DNA of 64,000 bases from Balneola sp. (GTDB taxonomy: Bacteria; Bacteroidota; Rhodothermia; Balneolales; Balneolaceae), in the NCBI GenBank assembly GCA_017640785.1, contig JAEPPZ010000005.1, forward strand, positions 171,448 to 235,447, given 5' to 3'. The position numbers and the translations under genes are program-made. Below are positions 9,427 to 19,050 of this stretch, piece after piece. Numbering within the stretch: the first letter of the stretch is position 1; each line of letters starts with the position of its first letter. The notes beneath the pieces are model-generated. The model was not told the origin of the DNA. It saw only the letters and a program-made list of their open reading frames with translations, and searched no databases.

Positions 9427-12400
9427 TGAAAAAGGTTCTGTCCATATTAATCTTGTTCTTTTCTCTCGGGATCAACTCTGTTTATTCACAAACCAGTCCG
9501 CTTTATTACGATTATTCTCACAACCATTTGGAGTGGTTTACAATTGAGGGAGAACATTTCCTTATTCATTTTCAGGAAAGAAATAGTCGCTCAGCGAAAG
9601 TCACAGCTCGTATTGCAGAGGAAATCTATAAGCCGATTACAGAACTCTACCAATACGAACCGGATCAAAAAGTGAGCATTGTACTTAAAGATAGAGATGA
9701 TTACTCGAATGGTGCTGCCTATTTCTTTGACAATAAAATTGATATATGGTTACCCGCATTAGACACGCCTCTCCGTGGAACTCATAATTGGCTTCGAAAC
9801 GTAATTACACATGAGTTTACTCACATTGTTCAAATACAAAAAGCTATAAAGGGGAAGAGAAAATATCCTATCTCTTACATCCAATGGCTTAGTTATGAAG
9901 ATGTACGCAGACCCGATGTTCTGTATGGTTTTCCTAATGGGATTGCTACTCTTCCATTCGCTTCTATCAATGTTCCTGCCTGGTTAGCAGAAGGAACGGC
10001 ACAATACCAACGTGAAGGACTATTCTACGAAACCTGGGATTCTCACAGAGATATGATCCTCAGAACCAGAATTCTGACGGATACTTATTTCAGCTTAGAA
10101 GAAATGGGGACCTTTTCATCAAAAACCAGTATTGAAAGAGAAACCGTCTATAATCAGGGCTTTGCTTTTGTAATCTACTTGGTTGACAGATTTGGAGAAG
10201 AAGTCGTAAGAGAAATATCAGCAGCATTGGCACAAAGAGGAGTTTATGATGTTGCTGAAGCCATTGAAATTGCAACCGGCAATCCCGGAAAGTCCGTATT
10301 TGAAGACTGGATTCAGGAACGAAAAGAATTCTACGGCAATGCGGCAAGTGAGATTAACGAAACCAAAAGTGAATATGTAGAAAAGGACGGTTTCTTCAAT
10401 TTTTACCCAAAAATATCTCCGGATGGAAACTCGATCGCTTATCTCTCTAATAAAGGAAGAGATTTCGGTCTTGCTTCACTGTACTTAAAAGACAAAAATG
10501 GTACCAGGGAAATTGCTCAGGTTTCAAATCAACTTTTTGATGAGCACCAGCAACATACCTCTGCTACTGAGAAACCGTTAATTACTTTTCTCGCCACATC
10601 TTATTCTTTCTCCCCTGATGGTAAAAACATAGCTTACTCTGTTAACAAAGCTACCAGATACGGTGAATCATATCGTGATATCTTCATCTATGATCTGGAA
10701 ACAGAGGAACATACCAAGCTTACCAACGGAGCCAGAATAGAATCTCCCACATGGAATACCGATGGCTCACGAATTGTAGCAATTAAGTACAATAAAGGAA
10801 CTCAAAATCTGGTCATTTTAAATCCGGAAACTAAAGAAATTCAGGATTTAACCAACTACAAGAATGGAGAAACTCTGTACACTCCCGTTTGGTCTCCTGA
10901 TGGTGAACAGATTTATTTTGCATATGCAGACCGAGGTAATCGCTCTATTTTCGCTTATGATATCACTTCTGAAACTATCGCACCGATTGTAGAAGATAAT
11001 TTTGCTGATAGTCGTGATCCAATGATTTCTGATGACGGCAAGCACCTGTTTTATTCCGGTGATGAAGATGGGATTTTTAATATTTACAGACTCAATTTAA
11101 AAACAGGAACTAAAACACAGCTAACTAATGTGTTAGGTGGAGCTTTTATGCCATTTTTAGGTAGCAATGGCGATCTGTTTTATTCAGAATATGAGTCTGA
11201 TGGATACAAGATCAAAAAACTCAGCATTGATAGTAGTAATAACGAATACATCTCCTACAATCCAAGTTTTAAAGATCTTGATGCTGACACTTATTATGAT
11301 TCGGACACATTCTCTCAGCTGAATAATTTTAATGATAACGACCTTTCAGAGTTTAATGCATCAGAACATGCAATTGCAGATACCGGATCTTATGCTTTTG
11401 AAATAAACACTGTGGGAGGAGAAAATGACTACACTTACCGGGAATACGAAGACACTTTTACCGACTTCTCTTTCTTCCCTATAATCAGATTTGATAATTA
11501 TACGAAGTTAAATGGGAGCAATGGCTCACTCATTAAAAATGGAAAATTTGGTAAGCTTGGAGAGAACTTACTTCGGGATGTAAAACCAGGTATGTATTTT
11601 GCCTCCCGTGATGTGCTAGACAAATTAAGTATTTTTGGTGGGGCAATGCTTGGTGTCGGCTCTCTTCCTGCTGAAAGCATCGGAGGATTTTTTAAACCAA
11701 ACCGACTTTTTGAATTAGACAGAGATCTTTTTCTGATCGCCGAATACCGTGGTCTCCCTTTTATAAAAAGAAGTTGGTCCCCTACTGTTTCTCTTGAATT
11801 GTATAATCTTCGCCGAAACGTAAAGGATGGTTTACAAATTGAAGAATTTCCTTGTACATCCTGTGCTCAGAAAGACACTGTAAATGTTGATATAGCTTAT
11901 CAGATCTGGGAGGCAAATTTATATTTCAGAAGTAAACTTAGCCGACGATCTTTGCTTGAACTTGGAATTGGTTACAGTCCTTATAGGGTTGAAACGGACA
12001 ATTTTTATTCTAATGAATTACAATCCTTTATTACCGGATCTTCATCCGAATATTTCAAAGGAACTACTTTATCTGCTTCTTATACGGTCGACTATTACGA
12101 ATTTACTACGGATGCTGATATAGCTCCTACCGGTCTGAAAGGTTACTTACGATACCAATATCAACCCGGGAAATTATTGGAAGAATATGATATTGAAGAT
12201 GGTTCATTGATTCCAATATTCAAGACTTCAAAAAATCATTCTACTGAATTTCATGTGCGATATGGGTTCAAGCTTCCTTCCGGTCAGGCTCTTCAAGCCA
12301 GAGCTAGAGGCTTTGCTTATTTCAACAACCCGAATGATTCTTTTTATACTGATTATATTGGAGGGTTCCTTGGGATGAGAAGTTATCCTTATTTTGCTTT

Positions 12401-12773
12401 GGGTGGAGACAGAACCGCTTTTACGAGTCTGTCTTATTTTCTTCCTATTTTCAAAAAGATCACGAAACAAGCAGGCCCTTATACTTTTGATAAACTTTAT
12501 GCCAGAGTATTCTTTGAAGCTGGGAATGCATGGAATTCACCTTTTGGAACAAGTAATTCGCTTAAAACAGGTATTGGTACTGAACTCAGATTAGCAATGA
12601 ACGGATATTACTTATTTCCTCTCAAGTTTTTTGTAAGTGCTTCATATGGATTCAATGAATTTCAGCTGACACTCCCTGATGAATTTGTAACAGGAACAGG
12701 AAATAACTCCGTTACTTATGGACGTGAACTCCTGTTCCATTTTGGATTAACTTTTGATTTTGAATTGCTATGA
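9426..12773 (+). CDS. Peptidase-MA-like metalloprotease / TolB-type propeller / outer-membrane barrel protein
   Basis: I chose the ATG at 9426, which shares bases with the previous stop (TGATG); a TTG lies 3 bp upstream. The order is: signal peptide (MKKVLSILILFFSLGINSVYSQ), a gluzincin peptidase-MA domain with HEFTH at residues 129-133 and the third ligand in LAEGTAQY (Glu189), a TolB/WD40-like propeller with repeated SPDG motifs (about 320-600), and a long C-terminal region resembling an Omp85/surface-antigen barrel ending in the strand LLFHFGLTFDFELL. It is probably an outer-membrane protein exposing a zinc protease. The function is unknown, but its position in the porUV operon suggests an envelope or secretion role. 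Confidence 0.85.
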   Translation: MKKVLSILILFFSLGINSVYSQTSPLYYDYSHNHLEWFTIEGEHFLIHFQERNSRSAKVTARIAEEIYKPITELYQYEPDQKVSIVLKDRDDYSNGAAYFFDNKIDIWLPALDTPLRGTHNWLRNVITHEFTHIVQIQKAIKGKRKYPISYIQWLSYEDVRRPDVLYGFPNGIATLPFASINVPAWLAEGTAQYQREGLFYETWDSHRDMILRTRILTDTYFSLEEMGTFSSKTSIERETVYNQGFAFVIYLVDRFGEEVVREISAALAQRGVYDVAEAIEIATGNPGKSVFEDWIQERKEFYGNAASEINETKSEYVEKDGFFNFYPKISPDGNSIAYLSNKGRDFGLASLYLKDKNGTREIAQVSNQLFDEHQQHTSATEKPLITFLATSYSFSPDGKNIAYSVNKATRYGESYRDIFIYDLETEEHTKLTNGARIESPTWNTDGSRIVAIKYNKGTQNLVILNPETKEIQDLTNYKNGETLYTPVWSPDGEQIYFAYADRGNRSIFAYDITSETIAPIVEDNFADSRDPMISDDGKHLFYSGDEDGIFNIYRLNLKTGTKTQLTNVLGGAFMPFLGSNGDLFYSEYESDGYKIKKLSIDSSNNEYISYNPSFKDLDADTYYDSDTFSQLNNFNDNDLSEFNASEHAIADTGSYAFEINTVGGENDYTYREYEDTFTDFSFFPIIRFDNYTKLNGSNGSLIKNGKFGKLGENLLRDVKPGMYFASRDVLDKLSIFGGAMLGVGSLPAESIGGFFKPNRLFELDRDLFLIAEYRGLPFIKRSWSPTVSLELYNLRRNVKDGLQIEEFPCTSCAQKDTVNVDIAYQIWEANLYFRSKLSRRSLLELGIGYSPYRVETDNFYSNELQSFITGSSSEYFKGTTLSASYTVDYYEFTTDADIAPTGLKGYLRYQYQPGKLLEEYDIEDGSLIPIFKTSKNHSTEFHVRYGFKLPSGQALQARARGFAYFNNPNDSFYTDYIGGFLGMRSYPYFALGGDRTAFTSLSYFLPIFKKITKQAGPYTFDKLYARVFFEAGNAWNSPFGTSNSLKTGIGTELRLAMNGYYLFPLKFFVSASYGFNEFQLTLPDEFVTGTGNNSVTYGRELLFHFGLTFDFELL

Positions 12774-13717
12774 AAAATCTGGTTTTAATATTAGTTATTT
12801 CTGCCCTGTTCACCGGTGTTAACTTCGCACAGTTGAAATCCGATCTGGCGGGTAATATTATAAAAGTTGAAGATCTTCCTGCTGAAAGAGATTTGTCTAT
12901 CAATGATTTTTCATTTCAGCAAAGTTCAAATGGATTTATAAATGCACAACAGACCGTTCCCGGAGTTGCATTCTTATCTTCGGCAATCTTACCTGGTTCA
13001 GCTCAGGCTGCAAATGGAAAATGGGCACGTGCAGGAATCTATCTTGCAGTTGAGGCTTTTAGCATTTTCTATTACATAAATCGAAATAACGTAGCCAAAG
13101 ATCAGGAGCGAGCTTACGAAGCATTCACTCATCAAGAATGGAGTGTGGTTGCTTATTCTCAATGGCTTATTGGTTACTATGATAACAACGGTTTATCACA
13201 CGACAAACTGGATCAACTTCGAACGATGGTTGGTGGCTTGGATCCGGACTTTTCAGATACACGAAACGACTGGAACAGAGTAAACATAAATCTCTTACAG
13301 GAAATTGAAAGAGAAACCGATCTGGTTTGTGGCACCTGCGGTAGTGGTGATTTTTCTCATGTTCTTCCGGCATATGGTTCTCAACAATACTATGAATTGA
13401 TAAGTAAGTACTATCAATTTGAAGGTGGATGGTCTGATTTTTATGCTGAAAATGTAGCAGTGAATAACCCAAATTATGATTATCTGTACGATAATAAAGG
13501 CGATCTTGCATCTCCATTGTTTTTACTCGGGGCAGAACGAGCCGACCGTTTTAACAATAATTATCGTCGCGCAGGGAACATTTTGAACCTATTAGTGATA
13601 AACCATGTAGTTTCAGCCTTTGACGCACTCTTTTCTGTAAAACTGAAAAACGCCCAAGTACAAGCTTCGGCAAATATGATGCGACCTGATTCATTTTCAC
13701 TAACCTTACACTTTTAA
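12770..13717 (+). CDS. DUF5683-family secreted/membrane protein
   Basis: It overlaps the previous gene by 4 bp (ATGA), which implies translational coupling. A signal peptide (MKNLVLILVISALFTGVNFAQ) is followed by a segment typical of DUF5683 proteins: SSAILPGSAQAANGKWARAG and a hydrophobic helix with FSIFYYINRN. The C-terminal part (LLVINHVVSAFDALFSVKL and a final beta-like SFSLTLHF) also fits that family. The biochemical role of DUF5683 is unknown. The context is an envelope-biogenesis block. Confidence 0.75.
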   Translation: MKNLVLILVISALFTGVNFAQLKSDLAGNIIKVEDLPAERDLSINDFSFQQSSNGFINAQQTVPGVAFLSSAILPGSAQAANGKWARAGIYLAVEAFSIFYYINRNNVAKDQERAYEAFTHQEWSVVAYSQWLIGYYDNNGLSHDKLDQLRTMVGGLDPDFSDTRNDWNRVNINLLQEIERETDLVCGTCGSGDFSHVLPAYGSQQYYELISKYYQFEGGWSDFYAENVAVNNPNYDYLYDNKGDLASPLFLLGAERADRFNNNYRRAGNILNLLVINHVVSAFDALFSVKLKNAQVQASANMMRPDSFSLTLHF

Positions 13718-13728
13718 CATCGTCTGTA

Positions 13729-14574
13729 ATGCCGTACTTTTCGAATATGCTCAAACGGATATTCACAAGTAAAAAATTCTATTTTTCCATTCTGGGACTC
13801 GTTCTATTCGGCTCACTTTCTCTGCTCCTTTTTGATAAAGTGATTATGCCGGGCTATACCAACTACTATGAAGGGTTAACTGTACCGGATCTAACAAGAA
13901 TTACTCTCGAAGAAGCCGAAGAAGAATTAACAAGTATCGGCCTCAGATATGAAGTTGCCGATAGACGAGCTAACTCTGCTTTTCCGGCGAATTATGTTAT
14001 TGACCAACAACCCGCAGCCAATACTATTGTTAAGCCAAACCGGAAAATTTACCTCACGGTTAATACCGAAGTAAAACCAGTAGTTGTAGTTCCTAATGTG
14101 GTAAGTCTTTCTATCAGAAACGCTCAAATTCAATTACAAAACTATGGGCTTGAAGTTGGCTCTACCAGTTATGAGTCTTCAAGATTCAAAAATGTAATCT
14201 TGCGTCAATCAATCCCAGAAGGTGATACCGTTGCTAAAGGAACCACTGTTGATCTTGTTGTAAGTGATGGTTTGGGTAATAAAATTGTTACTATACCTGA
14301 AATTATCGGTCTAAGACTACCACAAGCACAATTAAAACTTCGGGAAGCAGGACTCCGATTAGGTGAAATTAGATTTCGTCCGATAAGAGATGTCCCTCCG
14401 AATACTGTTCTGGAATACACACCAAACGTTGCTGAAATAATAGAAGGAGAAACTATAAATCTGGTTATCTCTGAACGTTTTGAAGCTATTGAACCTGAAG
14501 AAGGTGGAGTAGTGAATATTGATTCTACCGGTACACCAATCCCAAAACAACTCCCACAACCAAATAAAGACTAA
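13729..14574 (+). CDS. Membrane-anchored triple-PASTA protein
   Basis: After a short cytoplasmic start there is one transmembrane helix (about residues 17-36, FYFSILGLVLFGSLSLLLF). Three PASTA domains follow (about 48-113, 115-183 and 190-252), each with the xVPxxxGLxxxxAxxxLxxxGL pattern. There is no kinase or transpeptidase domain, so this is a stand-alone PASTA protein, probably periplasmic and binding peptidoglycan or division proteins. An in-frame ATG at 13747 is an alternative start. The stop overlaps the rpe start (TAATG). Confidence 0.88.
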   Translation: MPYFSNMLKRIFTSKKFYFSILGLVLFGSLSLLLFDKVIMPGYTNYYEGLTVPDLTRITLEEAEEELTSIGLRYEVADRRANSAFPANYVIDQQPAANTIVKPNRKIYLTVNTEVKPVVVVPNVVSLSIRNAQIQLQNYGLEVGSTSYESSRFKNVILRQSIPEGDTVAKGTTVDLVVSDGLGNKIVTIPEIIGLRLPQAQLKLREAGLRLGEIRFRPIRDVPPNTVLEYTPNVAEIIEGETINLVISERFEAIEPEEGGVVNIDSTGTPIPKQLPQPNKD

Positions 14575-15245
14575 TGGATTTTCAACTTCCCATCCTGGCA
14601 CCATCAATTCTGGCAGCAGATTTCACTCAACTTGGAAGTGATATTAAAGACTGTGTAGATGGCGGAGTAACTTGGATTCACTGTGATATCATGGATGGAC
14701 ACTTTGTACCAAATATCAGTTATGGACCAAGTATCGTAAAGGCTGCAAAAAAATCTGCTCCTGAAGCTTTTATGGATGTTCATTTAATGATTGAAAATCC
14801 CGATAAATTCGTGGATGATTACGTGCAAGCCGGTGCTGATCTTATTTCGGTTCATTATGAAGCCTGTCCTCATTTACACCGATCCATTCAAAACATAAAG
14901 AAGCATGGAATTATGGCAGGAGTGGTTGTAAATCCAGCCACCTCTTTATTCAATATCGAACCCATTCTTGAATATGTTGATCTGGTGTTGATCATGAGTG
15001 TAAACCCGGGTTTTGGTGGACAAAGTTTTATTGAATCCAGCTATGAAAAACTTCAGGAACTTGCTGATCTGCGTGATGCAGGTGGTCATGGTTTTTTAAT
15101 TGAAATAGATGGTGGAGTCTCGCTCAAAAATATCCAAAAAGTAGCTGAAGCCGGAGCTGATGTGCTTGTGGCGGGTAGCAGTGTTTTTAAAGCCGACGAT
15201 ATTACAGCCAGAGTTAATGAGTTGATGGGTAAGCTTGAAAGCTGA
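14574..15245 (+). CDS. rpe: Ribulose-phosphate 3-epimerase
   Basis: The 223-residue TIM barrel interconverts ribulose 5-phosphate and xylulose 5-phosphate. All landmarks are present: LAPSILAADF at the N-terminus, HCDIMDGHFVPN with the metal-binding His and Asp, DVHLMI, MSVNPGFGGQ in the phosphate/substrate loop, and EIDGGVS with the second catalytic Asp. Its start overlaps the PASTA gene stop, so this pentose-phosphate enzyme is the tail of the porU operon. Confidence 0.96.
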   Translation: MDFQLPILAPSILAADFTQLGSDIKDCVDGGVTWIHCDIMDGHFVPNISYGPSIVKAAKKSAPEAFMDVHLMIENPDKFVDDYVQAGADLISVHYEACPHLHRSIQNIKKHGIMAGVVVNPATSLFNIEPILEYVDLVLIMSVNPGFGGQSFIESSYEKLQELADLRDAGGHGFLIEIDGGVSLKNIQKVAEAGADVLVAGSSVFKADDITARVNELMGKLES

Positions 15246-15335
15246 TAGCGAGCTTTATTTTTCTTATCTTTACTGCTTAATTCTAACTCAATTCAAAGTT
15301 CCATCGAAGACGAACGTACCCTCTTAGAACAAGTC

Positions 15336-16283
15336 GTGGATATTTCCGGCTCCGACCCGGTTTCACTATTCGGATTACACGATAAAAATATTCAGATTCT
15401 GGATAGATCATTCCCGGAAGTGAAAATCAATGCCCGTGGTAATCGTGTTAAAGTAATTGGCTCCAGTGAAGAAGTTGATCTGGTAAAAAATATCATTGAA
15501 GGCATGATAGGTGTTGCTGATCGCAAAGGCTCTGTTTCTGAAAACGAAGTTAAAACACTGATCACTCTTAAATCAGGTGAAAGAAAAGCCAGAACTCCTC
15601 TTCCTAAAAATATCAAAGAAGGCGACCTGATCCTTTATACTTATGATGGGATTCCTGTTCATGCTAAAACTCCCGGACAGAAACGAATCGTTACTACTTC
15701 AAACCAAAGTGACATCCTTTTTTCAATTGGGCCGGCAGGAACCGGAAAAACGTACACTTCTGTAGCTCTTGCTGTAAAAGCGATGAAGGAACAACGAGTA
15801 AAAAAGATCATCCTTGCAAGACCTGCAGTGGAAGCCGGAGAAAGTTTAGGTTTCTTACCGGGCGACTTGAAAGAAAAGATCGATCCTTATCTTCGCCCGC
15901 TTTATGATGCTTTGGAAGACATGATCGAGCCCGATAAACTCGATTATTATCTCACCAAGAACATGATTGAAATCGCGCCGCTGGCTTACATGCGTGGAAG
16001 AACCTTGAACAATGCGTTTGTGATCCTGGATGAAGCCCAAAATGCAACCAATGCTCAAATGAAGATGTTCCTGACCAGAATCGGGTTCAATAGTCGTGCG
16101 ATCATTACCGGAGATGTTACCCAAACCGATCTTCCTAGAAAACAGGAATCCGGACTCATCACAGTTCAGAATATTTTAAAAGATGTGGACGGAATTGATT
16201 TCGTATATCTGAGTGAAGAAGATGTAGTACGTCATAAGTTGGTGAAGGATATTATCAACGCTTACGAAAAGTTTGAATCTTAG
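15336..16283 (+). CDS. phoH: PhoH-like ATPase (start uncertain)
   Basis: It has a PhoH/YbeZ-type P-loop ATPase with GPAGTGKT (about 132-139), EAGESLGFLPGD, LDEAQNA (Walker B) and TGDVTQTDLP, preceded by a KH-like N-terminal domain (NARGNRVKVIG). PhoH proteins are linked to RNA metabolism and often sit next to ybeY. The GTG at 15336 is the first standard start, but the same frame is open back to 15249 and codes for a PhoH-like beginning (SIEDERTLLEQV). The true start may therefore be an unusual ATT at 15291 or ATC at 15303. A TATCTTTA box at 15265-15272 could be a Bacteroidota-type -7 element. Confidence 0.9.
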   Translation: MDISGSDPVSLFGLHDKNIQILDRSFPEVKINARGNRVKVIGSSEEVDLVKNIIEGMIGVADRKGSVSENEVKTLITLKSGERKARTPLPKNIKEGDLILYTYDGIPVHAKTPGQKRIVTTSNQSDILFSIGPAGTGKTYTSVALAVKAMKEQRVKKIILARPAVEAGESLGFLPGDLKEKIDPYLRPLYDALEDMIEPDKLDYYLTKNMIEIAPLAYMRGRTLNNAFVILDEAQNATNAQMKMFLTRIGFNSRAIITGDVTQTDLPRKQESGLITVQNILKDVDGIDFVYLSEEDVVRHKLVKDIINAYEKFES

Positions 16284-16327
16284 GAGTTATTGGTTACTAG
16301 TGATTGAGTGATTAGTTTAAATCATAT

Positions 16328-17140
16328 ATGAAAAATAAAATCAATACGTACGCAGCTGCACTTTATGAAGGTACTTTCTCGGTAGGATTAGATAAAAAAT
16401 TCAATCGGATCTCAAGAGATGATAAACCTGCTAAAGGTGCACTCAAAATTTCTTTGAATCCCTTTTTGATTTCCACTCCGGATAAAAAATTTCTTTTTGA
16501 TTGCGGAATCGGAGTGTTTGGCGAAGACACCGGACCTCATGTTATTCGTGAAAACCTGGAAGCTCATGATCTGACCGAGTTTGATATCACAGATGTCGTT
16601 TGCAGCCACTTGCATTATGATCACATCGGTGGACTGGCACACAAAGAGAATGGATATTGGGAGCTCACTTTTCCTGAAGCCAAGATCTGGGTTTCAAAAA
16701 AAGGCTGGGAAAAGGTGATGAACAAAGAAGTGTATTACGATGAAGAAAAAACGGAATTCGTTTCTTTTATAGATGCTAAAGCCGATCTTCATTTTTTGGA
16801 TGCAGAGGATGAAGCCTATCCGGAATTAAAAGTGGAAAAGATCGGCGGTCATACAGAATTCCATCAGGTTCTTCTTTTTAATGACGGAGAGAACAAGTTC
16901 ATGCAAGCCGGTGATGTGATTGCAACCCGAAGCCAGGTGAACCGAAAATTTGCTGCGAAATACGATTTCGATCCTAAAACAAGTCAACAGCAACGCGAAC
17001 GATTGGCAAAACTGGCTTTTGATGAAGGTTATACTATTTTAGGCTACCATGACGACAGCACTCCAATTATTAAACTTACCGGCTACGACGATAAAACCGG
17101 TTACACTACTGAAGCGATAGATTCTTATGTCCCTGCCTGA
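16328..17140 (+). CDS. Metallo-beta-lactamase-fold hydrolase
   Basis: The 270-residue protein carries the dinuclear zinc motif SHLHYDHIGGL (His94, His96, Asp98, His99), then GGHTEFHQVL and MQAGDVIAT, which supply further metal ligands. The order resembles the lactonase-like (AHL lactonase/YtnP) subgroup, but the substrate cannot be told. It overlaps the purine nucleoside phosphorylase gene by 14 bp, suggesting co-expression. The 44-bp gap to phoH carries words such as TGATTGAGTGATTAG, related to the operon hairpins further along. Confidence 0.88.
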   Translation: MKNKINTYAAALYEGTFSVGLDKKFNRISRDDKPAKGALKISLNPFLISTPDKKFLFDCGIGVFGEDTGPHVIRENLEAHDLTEFDITDVVCSHLHYDHIGGLAHKENGYWELTFPEAKIWVSKKGWEKVMNKEVYYDEEKTEFVSFIDAKADLHFLDAEDEAYPELKVEKIGGHTEFHQVLLFNDGENKFMQAGDVIATRSQVNRKFAAKYDFDPKTSQQQRERLAKLAFDEGYTILGYHDDSTPIIKLTGYDDKTGYTTEAIDSYVPA

Positions 17141-17921
17141 TCATATTTTTGAAATTAAAGACTTTCTTGTTGGAAAGGGATTTCCCGATAAGATCGAAGC
17201 CGTAGTAATATTAGGATCCGGTCTTGGTGATTTTGGGGATGAAATTCAGAATCAAACGGTTATTCCATATTCAGAAATTCCGAACTTTCCGCAATCGACC
17301 GTACAAGGACATTCAGGAGCGTTGATATTCGGCAAAGTGGAAGGAAAAACTACCTTAGCATTTTCCGGTAGATTCCATTTTTATGAAGGATATGGATTTG
17401 ATAAAACGGTTATTCCTGTTCATTTAGCTTATGTATTTAATGCTGCTAAACTGCTGGTCTCCAATGCCGCCGGTGGCATTAATCTCGATTTCAGAGTTGG
17501 CGACCTCATGGTGATCGAAGATATCATCAAACAGAATATGGATTTGAAAGCAGCTCCTTCTTCTAAAAAGTGGTCACTTGATCTTTATCCGGTTGCAGAT
17601 CGGGTTCAACAAATAGCTCATGATGTTGGGGTAGCTACCAAGCGAGGAACCTATCTTTACGTGAAAGGACCTAACTACGAAACCAAAGCAGAGATCAAAG
17701 CTTACCGAATGATTGGTGGAGATTCAGTTGGAATGAGTACCGCTCCAGAATTGATGGAAGCTGCCCGACTTGGAATTAGATCAGCTGCTGTCTCATTGAT
17801 CACCAATGCTGCTGCCGGAGTTACCGATCAGAAATTAGATCACGCCGAAGTAAAAGAAGCCGCCGAAATGAAAAAAGGCGAGTTTGCGGAGTTGGTGAAA
17901 GGGTTGGTTAAAGAGTTTTAG
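17127..17921 (+). CDS. Purine nucleoside phosphorylase (class I, trimeric type)
   Basis: The 264-residue enzyme of nucleoside salvage cleaves inosine or guanosine with phosphate. Signatures are VVILGSGLGDFGD (phosphate loop), STVQGHSGALIFG, SGRFHFYEGY, VSNAAGGIN, VKGPNYETKAEIKAYRMIGGDSVGMSTAPE with the purine-binding Glu, and SLITNAAAG in place of the usual TNxAAG. It belongs to the PunA/PNP-II group, not the hexameric DeoD group. Confidence 0.94.
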   Translation: MSLPDHIFEIKDFLVGKGFPDKIEAVVILGSGLGDFGDEIQNQTVIPYSEIPNFPQSTVQGHSGALIFGKVEGKTTLAFSGRFHFYEGYGFDKTVIPVHLAYVFNAAKLLVSNAAGGINLDFRVGDLMVIEDIIKQNMDLKAAPSSKKWSLDLYPVADRVQQIAHDVGVATKRGTYLYVKGPNYETKAEIKAYRMIGGDSVGMSTAPELMEAARLGIRSAAVSLITNAAAGVTDQKLDHAEVKEAAEMKKGEFAELVKGLVKEF

Positions 17922-17935
17922 AAGTTTCTACTTAA

Positions 17936-18484
17936 ATGGATAGCTCATTAAATATAGAAGACATATTCAGTTTATTATTTTTTGTCACGCTTTTTGTTGC
18001 GATTGCTGAAACCTTGCTAATCACTTTTTGGAATAGATTTTATTTTCAACTAGGGATTCCTATTCTTAAATATAGTGCTAAGTGCAAATCTATCTCATTT
18101 GGAGTTACAGAGGCAAGACTTAACAAAATTGATGATCATAAGAGCCTTGCTAAAATTGGATTTAGAAACTATTCGACTAATGTATTTATGTTTTGTGAAT
18201 CCTATTTCTCAAATAGTAAAAATCCTAGGGGTGGCTATACTCTTTTAATGCGTGGTATGCTATATATCGATGAAGAAGATTCTCAAGTCACAGTTTATGG
18301 GATACTGAATACATACCCAATTTTGTTTCTCGCCTTATCTGGTTTTTATGCCTTATCGGAACAGTCCTTCGTGATGTTACTATTCCTTCCCGTGTTAGTT
18401 TTTGAAATCATAATCTATTTCGTTCAACTTAAAAGATATAAAAGCGTTGCCAGAAGGGTCGCTTCTATCTTAGATCAAAAGTAG
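17936..18484 (+). CDS. Uncharacterised membrane protein
   Basis: I do not recognise this 182-residue protein. It has an N-terminal transmembrane helix (about 13-35), a soluble stretch containing NYSTNVFMFCESYFS and MRGMLYIDEEDSQVTVYG, and a hydrophobic hairpin of two helices (about 122-165) before a basic tail. It starts 14 bp after the purine phosphorylase gene and precedes the repeat-rich zone. No SD is evident. Confidence 0.6.
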   Translation: MDSSLNIEDIFSLLFFVTLFVAIAETLLITFWNRFYFQLGIPILKYSAKCKSISFGVTEARLNKIDDHKSLAKIGFRNYSTNVFMFCESYFSNSKNPRGGYTLLMRGMLYIDEEDSQVTVYGILNTYPILFLALSGFYALSEQSFVMLLFLPVLVFEIIIYFVQLKRYKSVARRVASILDQK

Positions 18485-18554
18485 TCCTAAGATTCCTGTT
18501 TAACGAAACATTGGCTTTGATTAAAAAGTTAAGCTAGTAAGTAAGTTCTTTTCA

Positions 18555-18659
18555 TTACAGATCCTGAATTAAGTTCAGGATGATGTACTAGTGTAGTTTG
18601 TTCTAAATTACTCGTCATGCTGAACAGCGAACGAAGTTAGTGTGATTCAGCATCTGTAA
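18555..18659. repeat. REPIN-like palindromic element, family 1, copy A
   Basis: The outer arms TTACAGATCCTGAA (left) and TTCAGCATCTGTAA (right) are inverted with one mismatch. Each half contains a smaller palindrome: ATCCTGAA/TTCAGGAT on the left and ATGCTGAA/TTCAGCAT on the right. This two-inverted-REP design is REPIN-like. The end abuts the stop codon of the GIY-YIG gene at 18664. A second copy in the same orientation lies at 19051. Confidence 0.85.
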
Positions 18660-18663
18660 CGAG

Positions 18664-18954
18664 CTACCCTCTTAAAGTAGGATACCAATCGATCAATTCA
18701 GGATTCGATTTCTTAATTAATTCCCATTTCCAATCTTTTCTCCAAGCTTTAAGCTGCTTCTCACGGGCGATTGCATCAGATATTGAATCAAATTCTTCTA
18801 CATATAAAAGAATAGTGAGTTTATATTTCGAAGTAAATTTTGACCCTTCTCCCTGCTTGTGATTCCAAACTCTTTGGTTCAGATTTGAAGTGACTCCGAT
18901 ATAAAGGGTTGTTCTTTGAATATTGCTTAGAATGTAAATATAACCTTTGCCCAT
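18664..18954 (-). CDS. GIY-YIG (URI-type) nuclease-domain protein
   Basis: This 96-residue single-domain protein of the YhbQ/UPF0213-like GIY-YIG group has GYIYILSN (GIY strand), TLYIGVTSNLNQRVWNHK (YIG strand plus the conserved Arg and His), KYKLTILLYVEEF and AIAREKQLKAWRKDWKWELI. The family is related to homing endonuclease and UvrC nuclease domains, but free-standing members have no settled role. The gene lies opposite to its neighbours and directly between two copies of the family 1 palindrome, so it is probably part of a repeat-associated mobile unit. Confidence 0.9.
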   Translation of the reverse strand: MGKGYIYILSNIQRTTLYIGVTSNLNQRVWNHKQGEGSKFTSKYKLTILLYVEEFDSISDAIAREKQLKAWRKDWKWELIKKSNPELIDWYPTLRG

Positions 18955-19050
18955 ATTTTGTAAGACAGGTTAAGGTGTAATTCCTTACAAAAGTTTTTGA
19001 AAAACTTAATTAACTTTGATAAGTAACTCTATGATTCCAAGATTTTTCCT

